This document shows, piece after piece, positions 24,279 to 32,844 of a stretch of 40,026 bases of DNA. The DNA comes from Bacillota bacterium. Its GTDB lineage: Bacteria; Bacillota; Sulfobacillia; JAJZYS01; JAJZLH01. The DNA is taken from assembly GCA_021827745.1 (NCBI GenBank), contig JAKAUI010000023.1, positions 1 to 40,026 of the forward strand, in the 5' to 3' direction. Within the stretch, counting starts at the first letter, position 1. Each line of letters starts with the position of its first letter. The position numbers were made by a program, and so were the translations under genes. Below the pieces are notes generated by a model that had not been told where the DNA came from, made no database searches, and saw only the letters and a program-made list of their open reading frames with translations.

Positions 24279-25928
24279 CTAAGCGATCCGAAACAGCATG
24301 TAGTCGATGCGAGACAGTGTGCGCCAGACTTCCGCCGAGCTGGCGACCAGCAAATAGGCCACGCCTATGACCAGCCCGAACACGGCGAACTGGTAGGCGG
24401 CGAACACTCGGGTTGCCACCAGCCCGACCACCAGGTCGACCGCCACGGCCGTCAGCATGGCGCGTAGCGCCGGGATGGGCTGAGACAGCGTAAACAAGAG
24501 CAGGATGTTGAACAGACAGATGGCCAAGAACACATACGCCCAGCTCGCCCATGCCAGGACGAAGGGTTCCACCCCTCGCACCGGGATGGCGTTTCGCATG
24601 CCCGGCAGATGCATGACCAAGAGCAGCATCACGTGGGCCGCTGCCCAGCCAATGACTGCGACGCACAGAAAGATGGCGACCCCTGTCAGGTACACCCGGC
24701 GCATTCGGGCGGTCAGCCGCACCACCTCATCCTGGCCGATCTCATGCTCGTCGGTCTGCATCCGGCGCATCACGTAGTTGATCATCGCCTCCGCTGCGGC
24801 CAAGGGAACGATCAGGGCGGCCAGGGCCCAGTCCATCCCGAGCTCATACTGGCCCCGGAACCAGATGTCATAGGGCAGGAAGACCGTGTTCGTCGACCAA
24901 GCGATCAGGCGGTCGGCGAAGATAAACACAAAATACAAGATGCCGTAGATGAAATAGGGCCACGTCGAGTATGCCAACTGCGACATTCTGGTCTTGATGA
25001 TGCGGCCGGCATCCTTGCTCCCGACCAGGCTCTTGCGCAGGATCACGACGCTGATCACGACCGTCGCCACGGTGGCCACGAAGATGCCGGCCACCTGCGC
25101 CACCACAACCGGGTAGCCGTGGGTCCAGATCTCGTAGGCGACCACGATGGCGAGCGCAGTCATCAGGGTCAGAATGTACTCGCGGCGCAGGACATACAGA
25201 CCCGAAAACGACAGCCAGAGCATGGACAGCATGACCGTGTACACGGCCATGAACAGAACGAGCGAGATCGGCATCAGCGGGAAGATGGTGTCCAAGAGCA
25301 CTACGCCGACCGCAACCACGACCGAGAAGACGAATCCCCAGCGCATGATCAGATACATCGTGCGCTCGACCATGGACGTCTCCTGAAGGCCGATCAGGAG
25401 ATAGTAGGTGTTGGCCATGGCCTGCGAGAAGCCGCCGGTGGCGATGAAGCTCAAGAACGTGGCTAGAGCAAGCGCCGTGGCCTGGTAGACGCTGAAATAG
25501 AGATAGGAGGCCACGGAGATGTGCAGCAGGATCATGCTCAAGACCGAAACGGCCATCGGAAGGGCGAACGTGAAACCGTGCAGGACCTGCCGAATGGTCT
25601 GCACCAGCACGACCGAAAACGGGATCTCAACCTTGGGTGGAATCGGCTGGCTGCCGACTGACTGCTTGATGTCCAGGTACATCTGCTCGGCGAGTTCGAA
25701 CACGCTGGCGTAGCCGAATGAAGACTCCACGCGCTGGTCGGTCCAGCCGGTGGACTCGATCACAGCGGCGACGTCCATGGTGTCCTGGACGTCAGGATTG
25801 GCTTCCATCACTTGCCGCATCAGGCGCTCATAGCCATCGTCACGGCCAGCGGCCTGACGGCGAGCGGGAAGCGGACGAAGCGGCACCGAATGATCCATCG
25901 CGGGCAGTCGATCCTCGCTGGCAGACAT
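24279..25928 (-). CDS. pelG: PelG-like exopolysaccharide transporter
   Basis: 549 residues from the ATG at 25926-25928 (a GTG at 25973 is possible). About 12 hydrophobic helices. The stretch YFIYGILYFVFIFADRLIAW, followed by PYDIWFRGQYELGMDWALAA, is characteristic of PelG, the MOP-superfamily flippase-like Pel exporter. Unlike Pseudomonas PelG (about 456 residues), this one has about 85 extra N-terminal residues: DVQDTMDVAAVIESTGW, then VESSFGYASVFELAEQMY. It is the first gene of the long minus-strand exopolysaccharide unit, facing PelF across a 231-base divergent region. Confidence 0.88.
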   Translation of the reverse strand: MSASEDRLPAMDHSVPLRPLPARRQAAGRDDGYERLMRQVMEANPDVQDTMDVAAVIESTGWTDQRVESSFGYASVFELAEQMYLDIKQSVGSQPIPPKVEIPFSVVLVQTIRQVLHGFTFALPMAVSVLSMILLHISVASYLYFSVYQATALALATFLSFIATGGFSQAMANTYYLLIGLQETSMVERTMYLIMRWGFVFSVVVAVGVVLLDTIFPLMPISLVLFMAVYTVMLSMLWLSFSGLYVLRREYILTLMTALAIVVAYEIWTHGYPVVVAQVAGIFVATVATVVISVVILRKSLVGSKDAGRIIKTRMSQLAYSTWPYFIYGILYFVFIFADRLIAWSTNTVFLPYDIWFRGQYELGMDWALAALIVPLAAAEAMINYVMRRMQTDEHEIGQDEVVRLTARMRRVYLTGVAIFLCVAVIGWAAAHVMLLLVMHLPGMRNAIPVRGVEPFVLAWASWAYVFLAICLFNILLLFTLSQPIPALRAMLTAVAVDLVVGLVATRVFAAYQFAVFGLVIGVAYLLVASSAEVWRTLSRIDYMLFRIA

Positions 25929-26010
25929 AATGGTCCCGTCGAGATTCCCCGATCGACCTCTCCGATCCTGCACACGCAGGCCTGAAGCGGCTATTTCACC
26001 GTTCCGACCG

Positions 26011-26026
26011 CAGGCTCTAGAGCCTG
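26011..26026. promoter_or_regulatory. 16-bp perfect palindrome in the pelG-pelF divergent region
   Basis: CAGGCTCTAGAGCCTG is its own reverse complement. It lies 83 bases before the PelG-like start and 134 before pelF, in a region otherwise without genes, and is a plausible operator. No gene for a matching regulator is near. Confidence 0.5.
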
Positions 26027-26068
26027 GCCCCGAGCGGCAGCCATTTTAGCGTTGCAACCGGCCAATGC

Positions 26069-26098
26069 TTGGTCCATCGTGATCCCAACTACTATATA
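26069..26098 (+). promoter_or_regulatory. Candidate pelF promoter
   Basis: TTGGTC (26069-26074) and TATATA (26093-26098) with an 18-base spacer, 62 bases before the pelF start. The -10 box is inside a 10-bp palindrome ACTATATAGT (26091-26100). Both boxes match the consensus only partly. Confidence 0.35.
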
Positions 26099-26159
26099 GT
26101 GGGCCGCGGTCAGCGACCAGCAGACGTCAGAATTCGAGAGGTCAGGGGAGGGCGGCGGC

Positions 26160-27893
26160 TTGGCCCGCAGACCGGTGATCCTTCTGGCGACGGAGGGGAC
26201 CTATCCCTTCCACCCAGGCGGTGTCAGCACTTGGTGCGACACCCTGATTCACCGCATGCCCGATGTGGACTTCGTGGTCTTCGCCATCGCCATGAATCCG
26301 TACGTCAGCATCCGATTCTCGATGCCCCGCCATGTCCAGTCGATCGTCACCGTCCCGCTGTGGGGCACCCAGGACCCATCGGAACACCGACAAGACGCAG
26401 CCTTCTCCCAGATCTTCTTGCGCAAGCAACGCACCAGCGGCGCCGAAATCGAGCGCCTGTTCATTCCGCTTCTCGACCAGCTGCTGGGCCAGATGCGCGT
26501 CGGCACCGAAGACCCAGAGGTGGTCGGCGAGGCACTCGCCGGCCTGTATCGGTACTTCCAGGTCTACGACTATCAGACGTCCTTTAAGAACCCAGTGGTC
26601 TGGGAGCACTACCGCGCCTGGGTGGTCAGTGCGGCGGCGGACGGTCTCTGGGACCAGCCAACCGTCTTCGAGGCCGTTCAGTCGCTCGGCTGGATCTACC
26701 ACTTCTTCACGGTCCTGAACACGACCCTGCCAGAGGTGGACCTCGTCCACTCGTCCGCGGCGGCCTTCTGTGGAATGGCCGGAATCGTCTCCAAGATCCA
26801 GTTCGGCACGCCTTACATCCTGACGGAACACGGCGTCTATCTGCGCGAGCAGTACCTTTCGGTCGGGCGCAGCAATATGTCCGGTTTCGCCAAGCGCTTC
26901 CTCATCTCTCTGATCCAGACAGTCGTCAAGGCCAATTTGCACTATGCGGACGAGCTCTCCCCGGTGTGCTCCTTCAACGCCCGTTGGGAGCGACTTCTGG
27001 GCGCAGACCCCGGGCGCATCCGCGTGATCTACAACGGCGTCGACCCTCAGGTGTTCACCCCGGCAGCGGAACCGCCCGGCGGCGATAAGCTGGAGGTGCT
27101 CTGCGTCGCCCGCTCCGACCCGAACAAGGATCTCGAAAGTCTGCTTCACGCTGCCGCCATCGTCGAGCAGAAGATCGGCGGGGTCCGCTTCGTGGTGCGC
27201 GGGGCGGTTTCTGTCCCCGAATACCACACCAAACTGCTCGATCTGCGCTCGGAGCTGGACCTGGGCGGTGTCGTCGATTTTCCGGGGGCCACCTCTAACA
27301 TCGCCGAGTCATACCGCGGCGCTGACATCGTAGTCCAGTCCAGCGTCTCCGAAGCCTTCCCCTACTCTGTGATCGAGTCGATGATGAGCGGCGTTCCGGT
27401 AGTCGCCACCGATGTGGGCGGCACCAGAGAGGCAATCGGTGACACCGGCCTATTGGTACCCGCCCGTGATCCCGCCCGCCTGGCCTTGGCACTGATCGTT
27501 CTCGCCCAGGACAAGAGCCTGCGCGAGCGGCTGGGGCAGGCGGCCCGAGAGCGGGCCCTCAACTTCTTCACGGTCGCCCGGACAATCCGCCTCTATCAGG
27601 AGACCTATCTGCGACTCGCCGGTCTGAGCCCAAGGACTGCCGACGCCCAGCGCCAGCAGCTCTTGGCTTTGGACCGGGCCTACGCCTTGATGCGGGTTGG
27701 GCTGGCGGCTCCTGCCTTGGATCAGATCAGAGGCGTGATGACCGCCAACGCCAACAACCCGATGGCCGCCTTTCTGATGGCGCAGATGGCACAGCTCGAG
27801 CGCTCTCTGGGGCAGACGGAACAGGGGATCAGACACATGGTCAGCGCCTGGCTGCTCAACCATCTTGAGCAGGTGCGGTCCACCTCCGCCTGA
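26160..27893 (+). CDS. pelF: PelF-like GT4 glycosyltransferase
   Basis: 577 residues. LLATEGTYPFHPGGVSTWCD near residues 9-28 is the PelF N-terminal motif. The C-terminal GT-B half has VLCVARSDPNKDLESLLHA and VSEAFPYSVIESMMSGVPVV with the EX7E motif, and ends with a helical TPR-like tail of about 80 residues (ANNPMAAFLMAQMAQLERSL). PelF polymerises the Pel backbone from UDP-linked amino sugars in the cytoplasm and works with PelG. The gene is TTG-initiated with GGGGAGGG 7 bases upstream. It lies on the opposite strand to the rest of the block and is followed by two DivIVA-like genes. Confidence 0.92.
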   Translation: MARRPVILLATEGTYPFHPGGVSTWCDTLIHRMPDVDFVVFAIAMNPYVSIRFSMPRHVQSIVTVPLWGTQDPSEHRQDAAFSQIFLRKQRTSGAEIERLFIPLLDQLLGQMRVGTEDPEVVGEALAGLYRYFQVYDYQTSFKNPVVWEHYRAWVVSAAADGLWDQPTVFEAVQSLGWIYHFFTVLNTTLPEVDLVHSSAAAFCGMAGIVSKIQFGTPYILTEHGVYLREQYLSVGRSNMSGFAKRFLISLIQTVVKANLHYADELSPVCSFNARWERLLGADPGRIRVIYNGVDPQVFTPAAEPPGGDKLEVLCVARSDPNKDLESLLHAAAIVEQKIGGVRFVVRGAVSVPEYHTKLLDLRSELDLGGVVDFPGATSNIAESYRGADIVVQSSVSEAFPYSVIESMMSGVPVVATDVGGTREAIGDTGLLVPARDPARLALALIVLAQDKSLRERLGQAARERALNFFTVARTIRLYQETYLRLAGLSPRTADAQRQQLLALDRAYALMRVGLAAPALDQIRGVMTANANNPMAAFLMAQMAQLERSLGQTEQGIRHMVSAWLLNHLEQVRSTSA

Positions 27894-28041
27894 TTTCTGA
27901 ACCAGGTCTTGGCATCGGCGTGCAACCCTCTTGCGTCGGTCCCTTCGCGCGTGCTAGTGTTTTGCTCGGTATTATGTACCATCGCGTCCCCGGCTCATGT
28001 GACCCTTCCCGGGCCCAAGCGGTGTGATCGGAGGCGGCCCC

Positions 28042-28557
28042 ATGGATCGTGACTTTCGACGTAGCCTGATTGGCTACAAGGTTGCGGGGACGGAGCGATT
28101 CTTGAGTTTCCTCGAGCAGGAAATAGCTGCTCGCCGCGAGGCACGGGAGGCTCAGATCGCCGCGCTCCACCAGGAACAAGCCGCCTTCCAAGGTGACGTC
28201 CGGACGATCGAAGAGGCAATCTCACGCCACGAGCAGGCACAGAGCGCTCTGCGATCCACGCTGACTTTGCTGTCTGAGCAGGGAGTGCGCAAGGTTCAGG
28301 ACGCCCAAGAGCGGATGGCCCAGGACGACGCCCAGCGCATGGCGGTCCTCGCCCGGCGCGAGAGCATGCTGTCTCAAACCGGCCGGCTGCTGGAAGAGTT
28401 CCGGTCCGGCGTGCTGGCCTTGATCGAGAAGACGCTCGCCGCGCTTGCTACGAACCAGCAGTTTCCGGAAGCCCTTTCTGATCCCGCCTCGTCCGACGGG
28501 ACGGCACCGATCGTTGTCCAGCCCGGATCCGCTGGAGCCGCTTCCGCAGGCAAGTAA
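28042..28557 (+). CDS. DivIVA-like coiled-coil protein
   Basis: 171 residues. The first residues (FRRSLIGYKVAGTERFLSFL) resemble the DivIVA membrane-binding motif (F..GY...V..FL). They are followed by a long charged coiled coil and a short, low-complexity Ala/Gly/Ser tail. DivIVA-type proteins bind curved membrane and recruit partners at poles or septa. Start is ATG 28042-28044 with GGAGG 7 bases upstream; a GTG six codons earlier lacks a good site. The gene ends in TAATG, overlapping the next gene's start. Similarity is only at motif level, so the family call is moderate. Confidence 0.62.
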   Translation: MDRDFRRSLIGYKVAGTERFLSFLEQEIAARREAREAQIAALHQEQAAFQGDVRTIEEAISRHEQAQSALRSTLTLLSEQGVRKVQDAQERMAQDDAQRMAVLARRESMLSQTGRLLEEFRSGVLALIEKTLAALATNQQFPEALSDPASSDGTAPIVVQPGSAGAASAGK

Positions 28558-30389
28558 TGCCGGAGAGGTCGTCGCGACTCCTCCCGTCGCGCAAACTGCA
28601 CACTGGTCTGTTCGGCTATAACCGCGCCGACGTCCAGGCGTACCTGTCGGAACTGGAAGGCTCCGAGCGAGCCGCCGTGGACATTTGGACGCGCGCCGTG
28701 GAGTTGGAGCGCGACGCCGTCTCCCGCGCCCGCGAGCGAGCGACCACGATGCGCGACCTCCTGCACCACCTAGAGCGCGAGACAGCCACGCTGGAGGGTC
28801 AGGTAGCGACCGCCAAATCCACGGCTGAATTGTTGGATGTCGGTGCCCAGCATGAGATATACCGCTTGGAGCAGACCTACCAGCTCCGCCGCGAGCAGCT
28901 CGCCCAACTCGTCCCCGCCATTGACCGAGAGCGGCAAAAGATCGATGTCGGGCTGCGGCAGATGATGTCGACCATCCGTGACACCATGCTGCAGACGACA
29001 GCGGCGATCGCACCTGGCATCGACCATGACGTGCAGTTCGCCGCCGTCGCACCTGTGCTGTTTGGCTCAGAAATCGAGGCCTCTCAGGTCCGGGCTCGGC
29101 CCTTGGCCGGGAATAGGACCCGGCTCGACGTGCCGCCGGATCGACTCCGGGCCCAGAGTCGGGACGGCAGAGTCAGCGGCTCGGTGACCGGCATCGTCGT
29201 CTCCGGCCTTCCGCCGCGCGTCCTCGGCTATATCATCGGGCCGACGGACGACACGGAAAAGGCGATTGCCGCTCAGGACGTGGTGGCCATCGGACAGCAC
29301 ACGGTGATGCTGAAGCCGGACGCCCGGCTGATGACTCCGGAAGAGTTGCCTGAGATGCCAGAGGGACAGGCGCTGCGTGCGATTGCGCGCCTTGCTGCCC
29401 CGGACTTGGGTTCGGTGGAGCAGGCAGCCAGCGCCCTGTCTGCGAGCCCATCCTCAGCCACGAGCGACCTGCTTGTTCCGCTGAGCCAAACCCCCGCCCA
29501 GCGAGTGGTGACAGAGCCAGAGCCATCCGTCGAGACTCGGCCAGACGTCGGTATTCCAAGGAAGGCTGACGCCGGCGCCGCGCCAAGTCCTGGGCTGGAA
29601 GCGGACCCGGCGCGCGGCGAGCAGACTCTGGCCGCCGAACCAACGGAGGTCCTGCCCGACCATCCCGCCGCTGTCGACGAGCCGTCGGCTCCAAGTCGAG
29701 ACTCCGCCGCCCACAATGACACCGCCGAAGCAGCCAATTCCAGCGGCCCCGCCGTGCGCGAACAGGAGCCTTTGGGGGTGCCTGGTGCAACGCCGTCGAG
29801 GGCGGTCTCAGAGGTCGCGCCGCCGCTTGTGGTCCCGCCCTCGGTCGAAGCGCCGCCAGCGTCTGCCCCGGCCCAGGTCGCCCGGCTTGGCCAGCCAAGC
29901 ACAGCCCCCAGCCTGGCTGAGCTGGCCGGTCTCCTTCCTCCCCCTTCCTGGCAGGTGGACGTCCCGGCCGCCCAGGCTGGCAGCGATCTGCTCTCGGAGG
30001 TCAGCCCGGCGGAGGCCGTTCCGCCGCCCATGACTCTGGGGCAAACTGCACCCCCGGCGTCGACTCCACCGATCGCTCCCCCGCCCCGCACCGAGGCGAG
30101 TGCGCCGATCAGGGAGCGTGTCGACCAGCCGCCGGCGGCGCCGCCGCCGCCTGCAGCCGTGCCGGCTCCAGAGCTAGGCGGCGCTTCATCCAGCGGTGCG
30201 GTAGACGTCTTGGCCTTCCTCGAGGGCAAGGTCGTGGGTCAGGACATCTACAACTCCGCCGGCGAGCTATTGGCGGCCAAGGACATGGTGATCGACGCCG
30301 CGCTCGTGCAACGCGTGGATGCGGCCGGCCGCCTGCCGGAACTGATCGTGTACATGACCTTCCCAGGCCTCTCGGGCTCGGGGAGCTGA
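28557..30389 (+). CDS. DivIVA-like protein with PRC-barrel-like domain and Pro/Ala-rich linker
   Basis: 610 residues. Residues 12-35 (LHTGLFGYNRADVQAYLSEL) resemble the DivIVA start. A coiled coil spans about 36-150. Residues about 205-262 (VTGIVVSGLPPRVLGYIIG, AAQDVVAIGQHTVML) look like a PRC-barrel. A long Pro/Ala/Ser-rich linker runs from about 290 to 540. The last 60 residues form a compact domain (FLEGKVVGQDIYNSAGELLA, VDAAGRLPELIVYMTF). PRC-barrels mediate protein contacts. Start ATG overlaps the stop of the previous gene (TAATG). No function is established; a scaffold role at the cell pole or division site is an inference. Confidence 0.6.
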   Translation: MPERSSRLLPSRKLHTGLFGYNRADVQAYLSELEGSERAAVDIWTRAVELERDAVSRARERATTMRDLLHHLERETATLEGQVATAKSTAELLDVGAQHEIYRLEQTYQLRREQLAQLVPAIDRERQKIDVGLRQMMSTIRDTMLQTTAAIAPGIDHDVQFAAVAPVLFGSEIEASQVRARPLAGNRTRLDVPPDRLRAQSRDGRVSGSVTGIVVSGLPPRVLGYIIGPTDDTEKAIAAQDVVAIGQHTVMLKPDARLMTPEELPEMPEGQALRAIARLAAPDLGSVEQAASALSASPSSATSDLLVPLSQTPAQRVVTEPEPSVETRPDVGIPRKADAGAAPSPGLEADPARGEQTLAAEPTEVLPDHPAAVDEPSAPSRDSAAHNDTAEAANSSGPAVREQEPLGVPGATPSRAVSEVAPPLVVPPSVEAPPASAPAQVARLGQPSTAPSLAELAGLLPPPSWQVDVPAAQAGSDLLSEVSPAEAVPPPMTLGQTAPPASTPPIAPPPRTEASAPIRERVDQPPAAPPPPAAVPAPELGGASSSGAVDVLAFLEGKVVGQDIYNSAGELLAAKDMVIDAALVQRVDAAGRLPELIVYMTFPGLSGSGS

Positions 30390-30398
30390 CGACTGGTC

Positions 30399-30938
30399 CT
30401 ACCCGACCTCCCGGAGGCGACGGTCTCGCAAGGAGGCCAGCACCAGCCGTTCGATCGGCCTGAGCAGGCGGATCGGCAGGAACTCCCGCCGATCGAGGGG
30501 CTCTACCAAGATGCTGTGCAGACCGCTCCTGTTGGCACCCCAGATGTCACGAAACACCTGGTCGCCGACGGCGACGGCAGTGGCCGGCGTCTGACCGCAG
30601 GCCGCCAGCACCTTGCGGTAGGCCGCAACGGACGGTTTCCCCACACCAGGAAAGCAGCGCAGTCGAAGTTCGCTGGCGACTCGGTGCACCCGAGCCGAGC
30701 GGTTGTTTGAGAACACGACGGCTTCCATGCCCATCTGGCGAACCTGCTCCAGCCAGGCCAGCACAGCGGCCGATGGGCGCTGCTCGCGGCTCGCGATCAG
30801 GGTGTTGTCGAAGTCGATCAAGAGCATGCGAATGCCGCGCTGTCTGAGCGGCTCTAAGGCAATCGCGCTGATGTGGCGGACATGTTGGTCCGGTCTCAAT
30901 CCATCCCTCTGAGCGGCTGACTGACGGTAGGTTGACAT
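30399..30938 (-). CDS. yqeG: YqeG family HAD IIIA phosphatase
   Basis: 179 residues. MLLIDFDNTLIAS is the HAD aspartate motif, with VFSNNRS as motif II, GKPS as the lysine motif and AVGDQVFRDIWGANRSGLHS as motif III plus the tail. The arrangement is that of YqeG/PGP-like phosphatases common in Bacillota. Substrate unknown in most members; related proteins dephosphorylate phosphatidylglycerophosphate. It ends 9 bases from the convergent DivIVA-like gene. ATG start with a weak AAGGGCG site. Confidence 0.87.
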   Translation of the reverse strand: MSTYRQSAAQRDGLRPDQHVRHISAIALEPLRQRGIRMLLIDFDNTLIASREQRPSAAVLAWLEQVRQMGMEAVVFSNNRSARVHRVASELRLRCFPGVGKPSVAAYRKVLAACGQTPATAVAVGDQVFRDIWGANRSGLHSILVEPLDRREFLPIRLLRPIERLVLASLRDRRLREVG

Positions 30939-31069
30939 CGCCCTTATCCTAGCGCCTCCGATACCGACTGTCGATCCGCCCGCTCACCGCTGGTCTGCTC
31001 CAGGTCGGTTTGTTATCATGAATGCGTCTTTGCGCCCGCCCCTCAACCTGAATCCGAGGAGGCAGCCCG

Positions 31070-31327
31070 TTGGCCTACATTATTGCCGAACCGTGCACCG
31101 GGGTGAAGGACCGCAGTTGTGTGGACGTCTGTCCCGTCGACTGCATCCACACCACAGACGATGCCAAGCAGTATTTCATCAATCCGGACGACTGCATCAA
31201 CTGCGGGGCCTGCGAGGCCGTCTGCCCGGTGTCGGCGATCTTCGAGGAGTCGGTGCTGCCGGACAAGTGGCTGCACTTCATCGACATCAATCGCACCTTT
31301 TTCGGATTGGACTCGCTGAACAGCTGA
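31070..31327 (+). CDS. fdxA: 7Fe ferredoxin
   Basis: 85 residues. Cysteines 9, 17, 21, 25 and 42, 45, 48, 52 follow the order of Azotobacter-type 7Fe ferredoxins: C-x7-C-x3-C-x3-C, then DDCINCGACEAVCP. That suggests one 3Fe-4S and one 4Fe-4S cluster in a small cytoplasmic electron carrier. TTG start with AGGAGG 7 bases upstream, preceded by a possible TATCAT -10 box at 31014-31019. Stand-alone gene, transcribed opposite to its neighbours. Confidence 0.92.
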   Translation: MAYIIAEPCTGVKDRSCVDVCPVDCIHTTDDAKQYFINPDDCINCGACEAVCPVSAIFEESVLPDKWLHFIDINRTFFGLDSLNS

Positions 31328-31351
31328 CCGTCCAACCAATGAACAGCACCG

Positions 31352-31376
31352 AGCGGGCGGCCCTTGGCCGCCCGCT
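31352..31376. terminator. GC-rich stem-loop between fdxA and rhomboid gene
   Basis: Perfect 11-bp stem AGCGGGCGGCC / GGCCGCCCGCT with a 3-base loop in the gap between two convergent genes. No T-run follows on either strand, so if it terminates, it is atypical; transcript-end protection is an alternative. Confidence 0.55.
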
Positions 31377-31390
31377 TCGCGCCTGGGCGC

Positions 31391-32038
31391 CTAGGCGATC
31401 AGCCACAGCCCTGCCCCCAAGGCGATCAGAAGCACTCCGGCCAGGGCGTTTGGCCATGTCCAGCGCCGGCCAGGCAGTCCGAAGACCAACGTCGCCAGGA
31501 TGCCGCCGACAAAGCCGCCCAGATGGTCCCAGATCGCAATCTGCGGGTTGTAGAGATCGAATAGCAAGTTGATGCCGACGATGCCAACCGCCCACCAGAG
31601 CAAGGAGGGGCCGATCCGCCGTCTAGCGGCGATCGCCACCACCAGCACGGCCCCCAGCAGCGCAAAGATGGCACCGCTGGCTCCGGCCGAGACGACGTTT
31701 GGCGGCATCAAAGCGAGCGTGGCCACGCCGCCGAGCAGGCCACCGAGCAGATAGATGCCCAAGGTGCGCCAGGAGCCGTACACGGGCTCCACCACCGTCC
31801 CGACGATATAGAGGCTCCAGCCGTTCAGCAAGATGTGCAGCCAGGACCAGTGGATGAACATCGCCGTGAAAAGTCTCCACGGCTGTCCGGCCACCACCAG
31901 CGGCGTATATTGGGCGCCCAAATTCACGGCGGTCTGAATCGAGATGGTGCCGCCGCCGACCGTCAGACCGCCTTCCACCACCCAGACGATGGCGATGGCG
32001 GCGAGGAGCGAGAGCGTCACCGGATGACGACGGACCAT
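31391..32038 (-). CDS. Rhomboid family intramembrane serine protease
   Basis: 215 residues, about 6-7 helices. The HILLNGWSL helix (His 68, Asn 72), the catalytic serine in SAGASGAIFALLGA (Ser 121) and the catalytic histidine in IWDHLGGFVGG (His 172) are all present. Rhomboids cut single-pass membrane proteins within the membrane; substrate here unknown. It follows the enoyl-CoA hydratase gene after 29 bases and could be the last gene of that operon. Confidence 0.92.
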   Translation of the reverse strand: MVRRHPVTLSLLAAIAIVWVVEGGLTVGGGTISIQTAVNLGAQYTPLVVAGQPWRLFTAMFIHWSWLHILLNGWSLYIVGTVVEPVYGSWRTLGIYLLGGLLGGVATLALMPPNVVSAGASGAIFALLGAVLVVAIAARRRIGPSLLWWAVGIVGINLLFDLYNPQIAIWDHLGGFVGGILATLVFGLPGRRWTWPNALAGVLLIALGAGLWLIA

Positions 32039-32067
32039 GGCTCAGGCTCCTGTCTTGGACTTAGGGC

Positions 32068-32844
32068 TCAGCGCCCGTGAAAGTGTGGCCTTCGCTTCTC
32101 CAAGAAGGCAACAAGCCCCTCCCGGGCGTCCTCCGAGGTCATCACCTCGGCCATGGCCTCCCGCTCTGCGACGAGGCCGTTGGCGATTCCTTCGACCAGG
32201 CCCTGATGCAGGGCGCTCTTCGCCGCCGCCAGGGCGATCGGGGGCTGCTGGGCCAGGCGGCCGGCCAGGTTGCGGGTCAGGTCGTGCAGCTGGTCGGCGG
32301 GCACGCTGCGGTTGACCAGTCCCCAGCCCTCGGCCTGGCTGGCTGTGACCTGGGCGCCGGTCAGGATCATCTCGAGCGCCCGTCCCCTCCCGACCAGCCG
32401 GGGCAGACGCTGGGTGCCTCCCCAGGCCGGGATGATGCCGAGCGTCGTCTCCGGCTGGCCAAGGCGCACATGGTCTGCACACAACCGAATGTCGCAGGCC
32501 ATGGCCAACTCCAGGCCTCCGCCCAGCGCCGTGCCCTGAAGCATGGCGATCGTGGGCCGTGAGATGGTCTCCAGCTGCGAGAACAGGGCCTGCCCGCGCT
32601 GCAGGTAGGCCGGGAGGTCGGTGCCCATGGCGCCCTTCAAGTCGGCCCCGGCCGAAAAGAAGTGCGGGCCGGCCCCGGTCACCACCACCACCCGAACGTC
32701 CAAGTCGTCCGCCACGGCCCGCAGTGCCGCGTCCAGGCCGTCTAAGACGGCCGGGCCCAGCGCGTTGGCCGGCGGGTTGTCGATGGTCAGCCAGGCAACC
32801 TTGGACTCGATGCGGATGGCGATCGGACCCTGTTGCTCAGACAT
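32068..32844 (-). CDS. Enoyl-CoA hydratase
   Basis: 258 residues from the ATG at 32842-32844, normal family length. Oxyanion-hole and catalytic features: AGADLKGAMG, QGTALGGGLELAMACDIRLC and LGQPETTLGIIPAWGGTQRL, with both glutamates of the crotonase active site in place. It hydrates trans-2-enoyl-CoA in beta-oxidation. The start overlaps the stop of the 3HCDH-domain gene by 8 bases. Last beta-oxidation enzyme of the operon. Confidence 0.95.
   Translation of the reverse strand: MSEQQGPIAIRIESKVAWLTIDNPPANALGPAVLDGLDAALRAVADDLDVRVVVVTGAGPHFFSAGADLKGAMGTDLPAYLQRGQALFSQLETISRPTIAMLQGTALGGGLELAMACDIRLCADHVRLGQPETTLGIIPAWGGTQRLPRLVGRGRALEMILTGAQVTASQAEGWGLVNRSVPADQLHDLTRNLAGRLAQQPPIALAAAKSALHQGLVEGIANGLVAEREAMAEVMTSEDAREGLVAFLEKRRPHFHGR

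Noticed and set aside
27961-27990. TATTAT -10-like box before the DivIVA-like genes (27970-27975)
   Set aside because: No acceptable -35 box at normal spacing, so a promoter is not supported from sequence alone.
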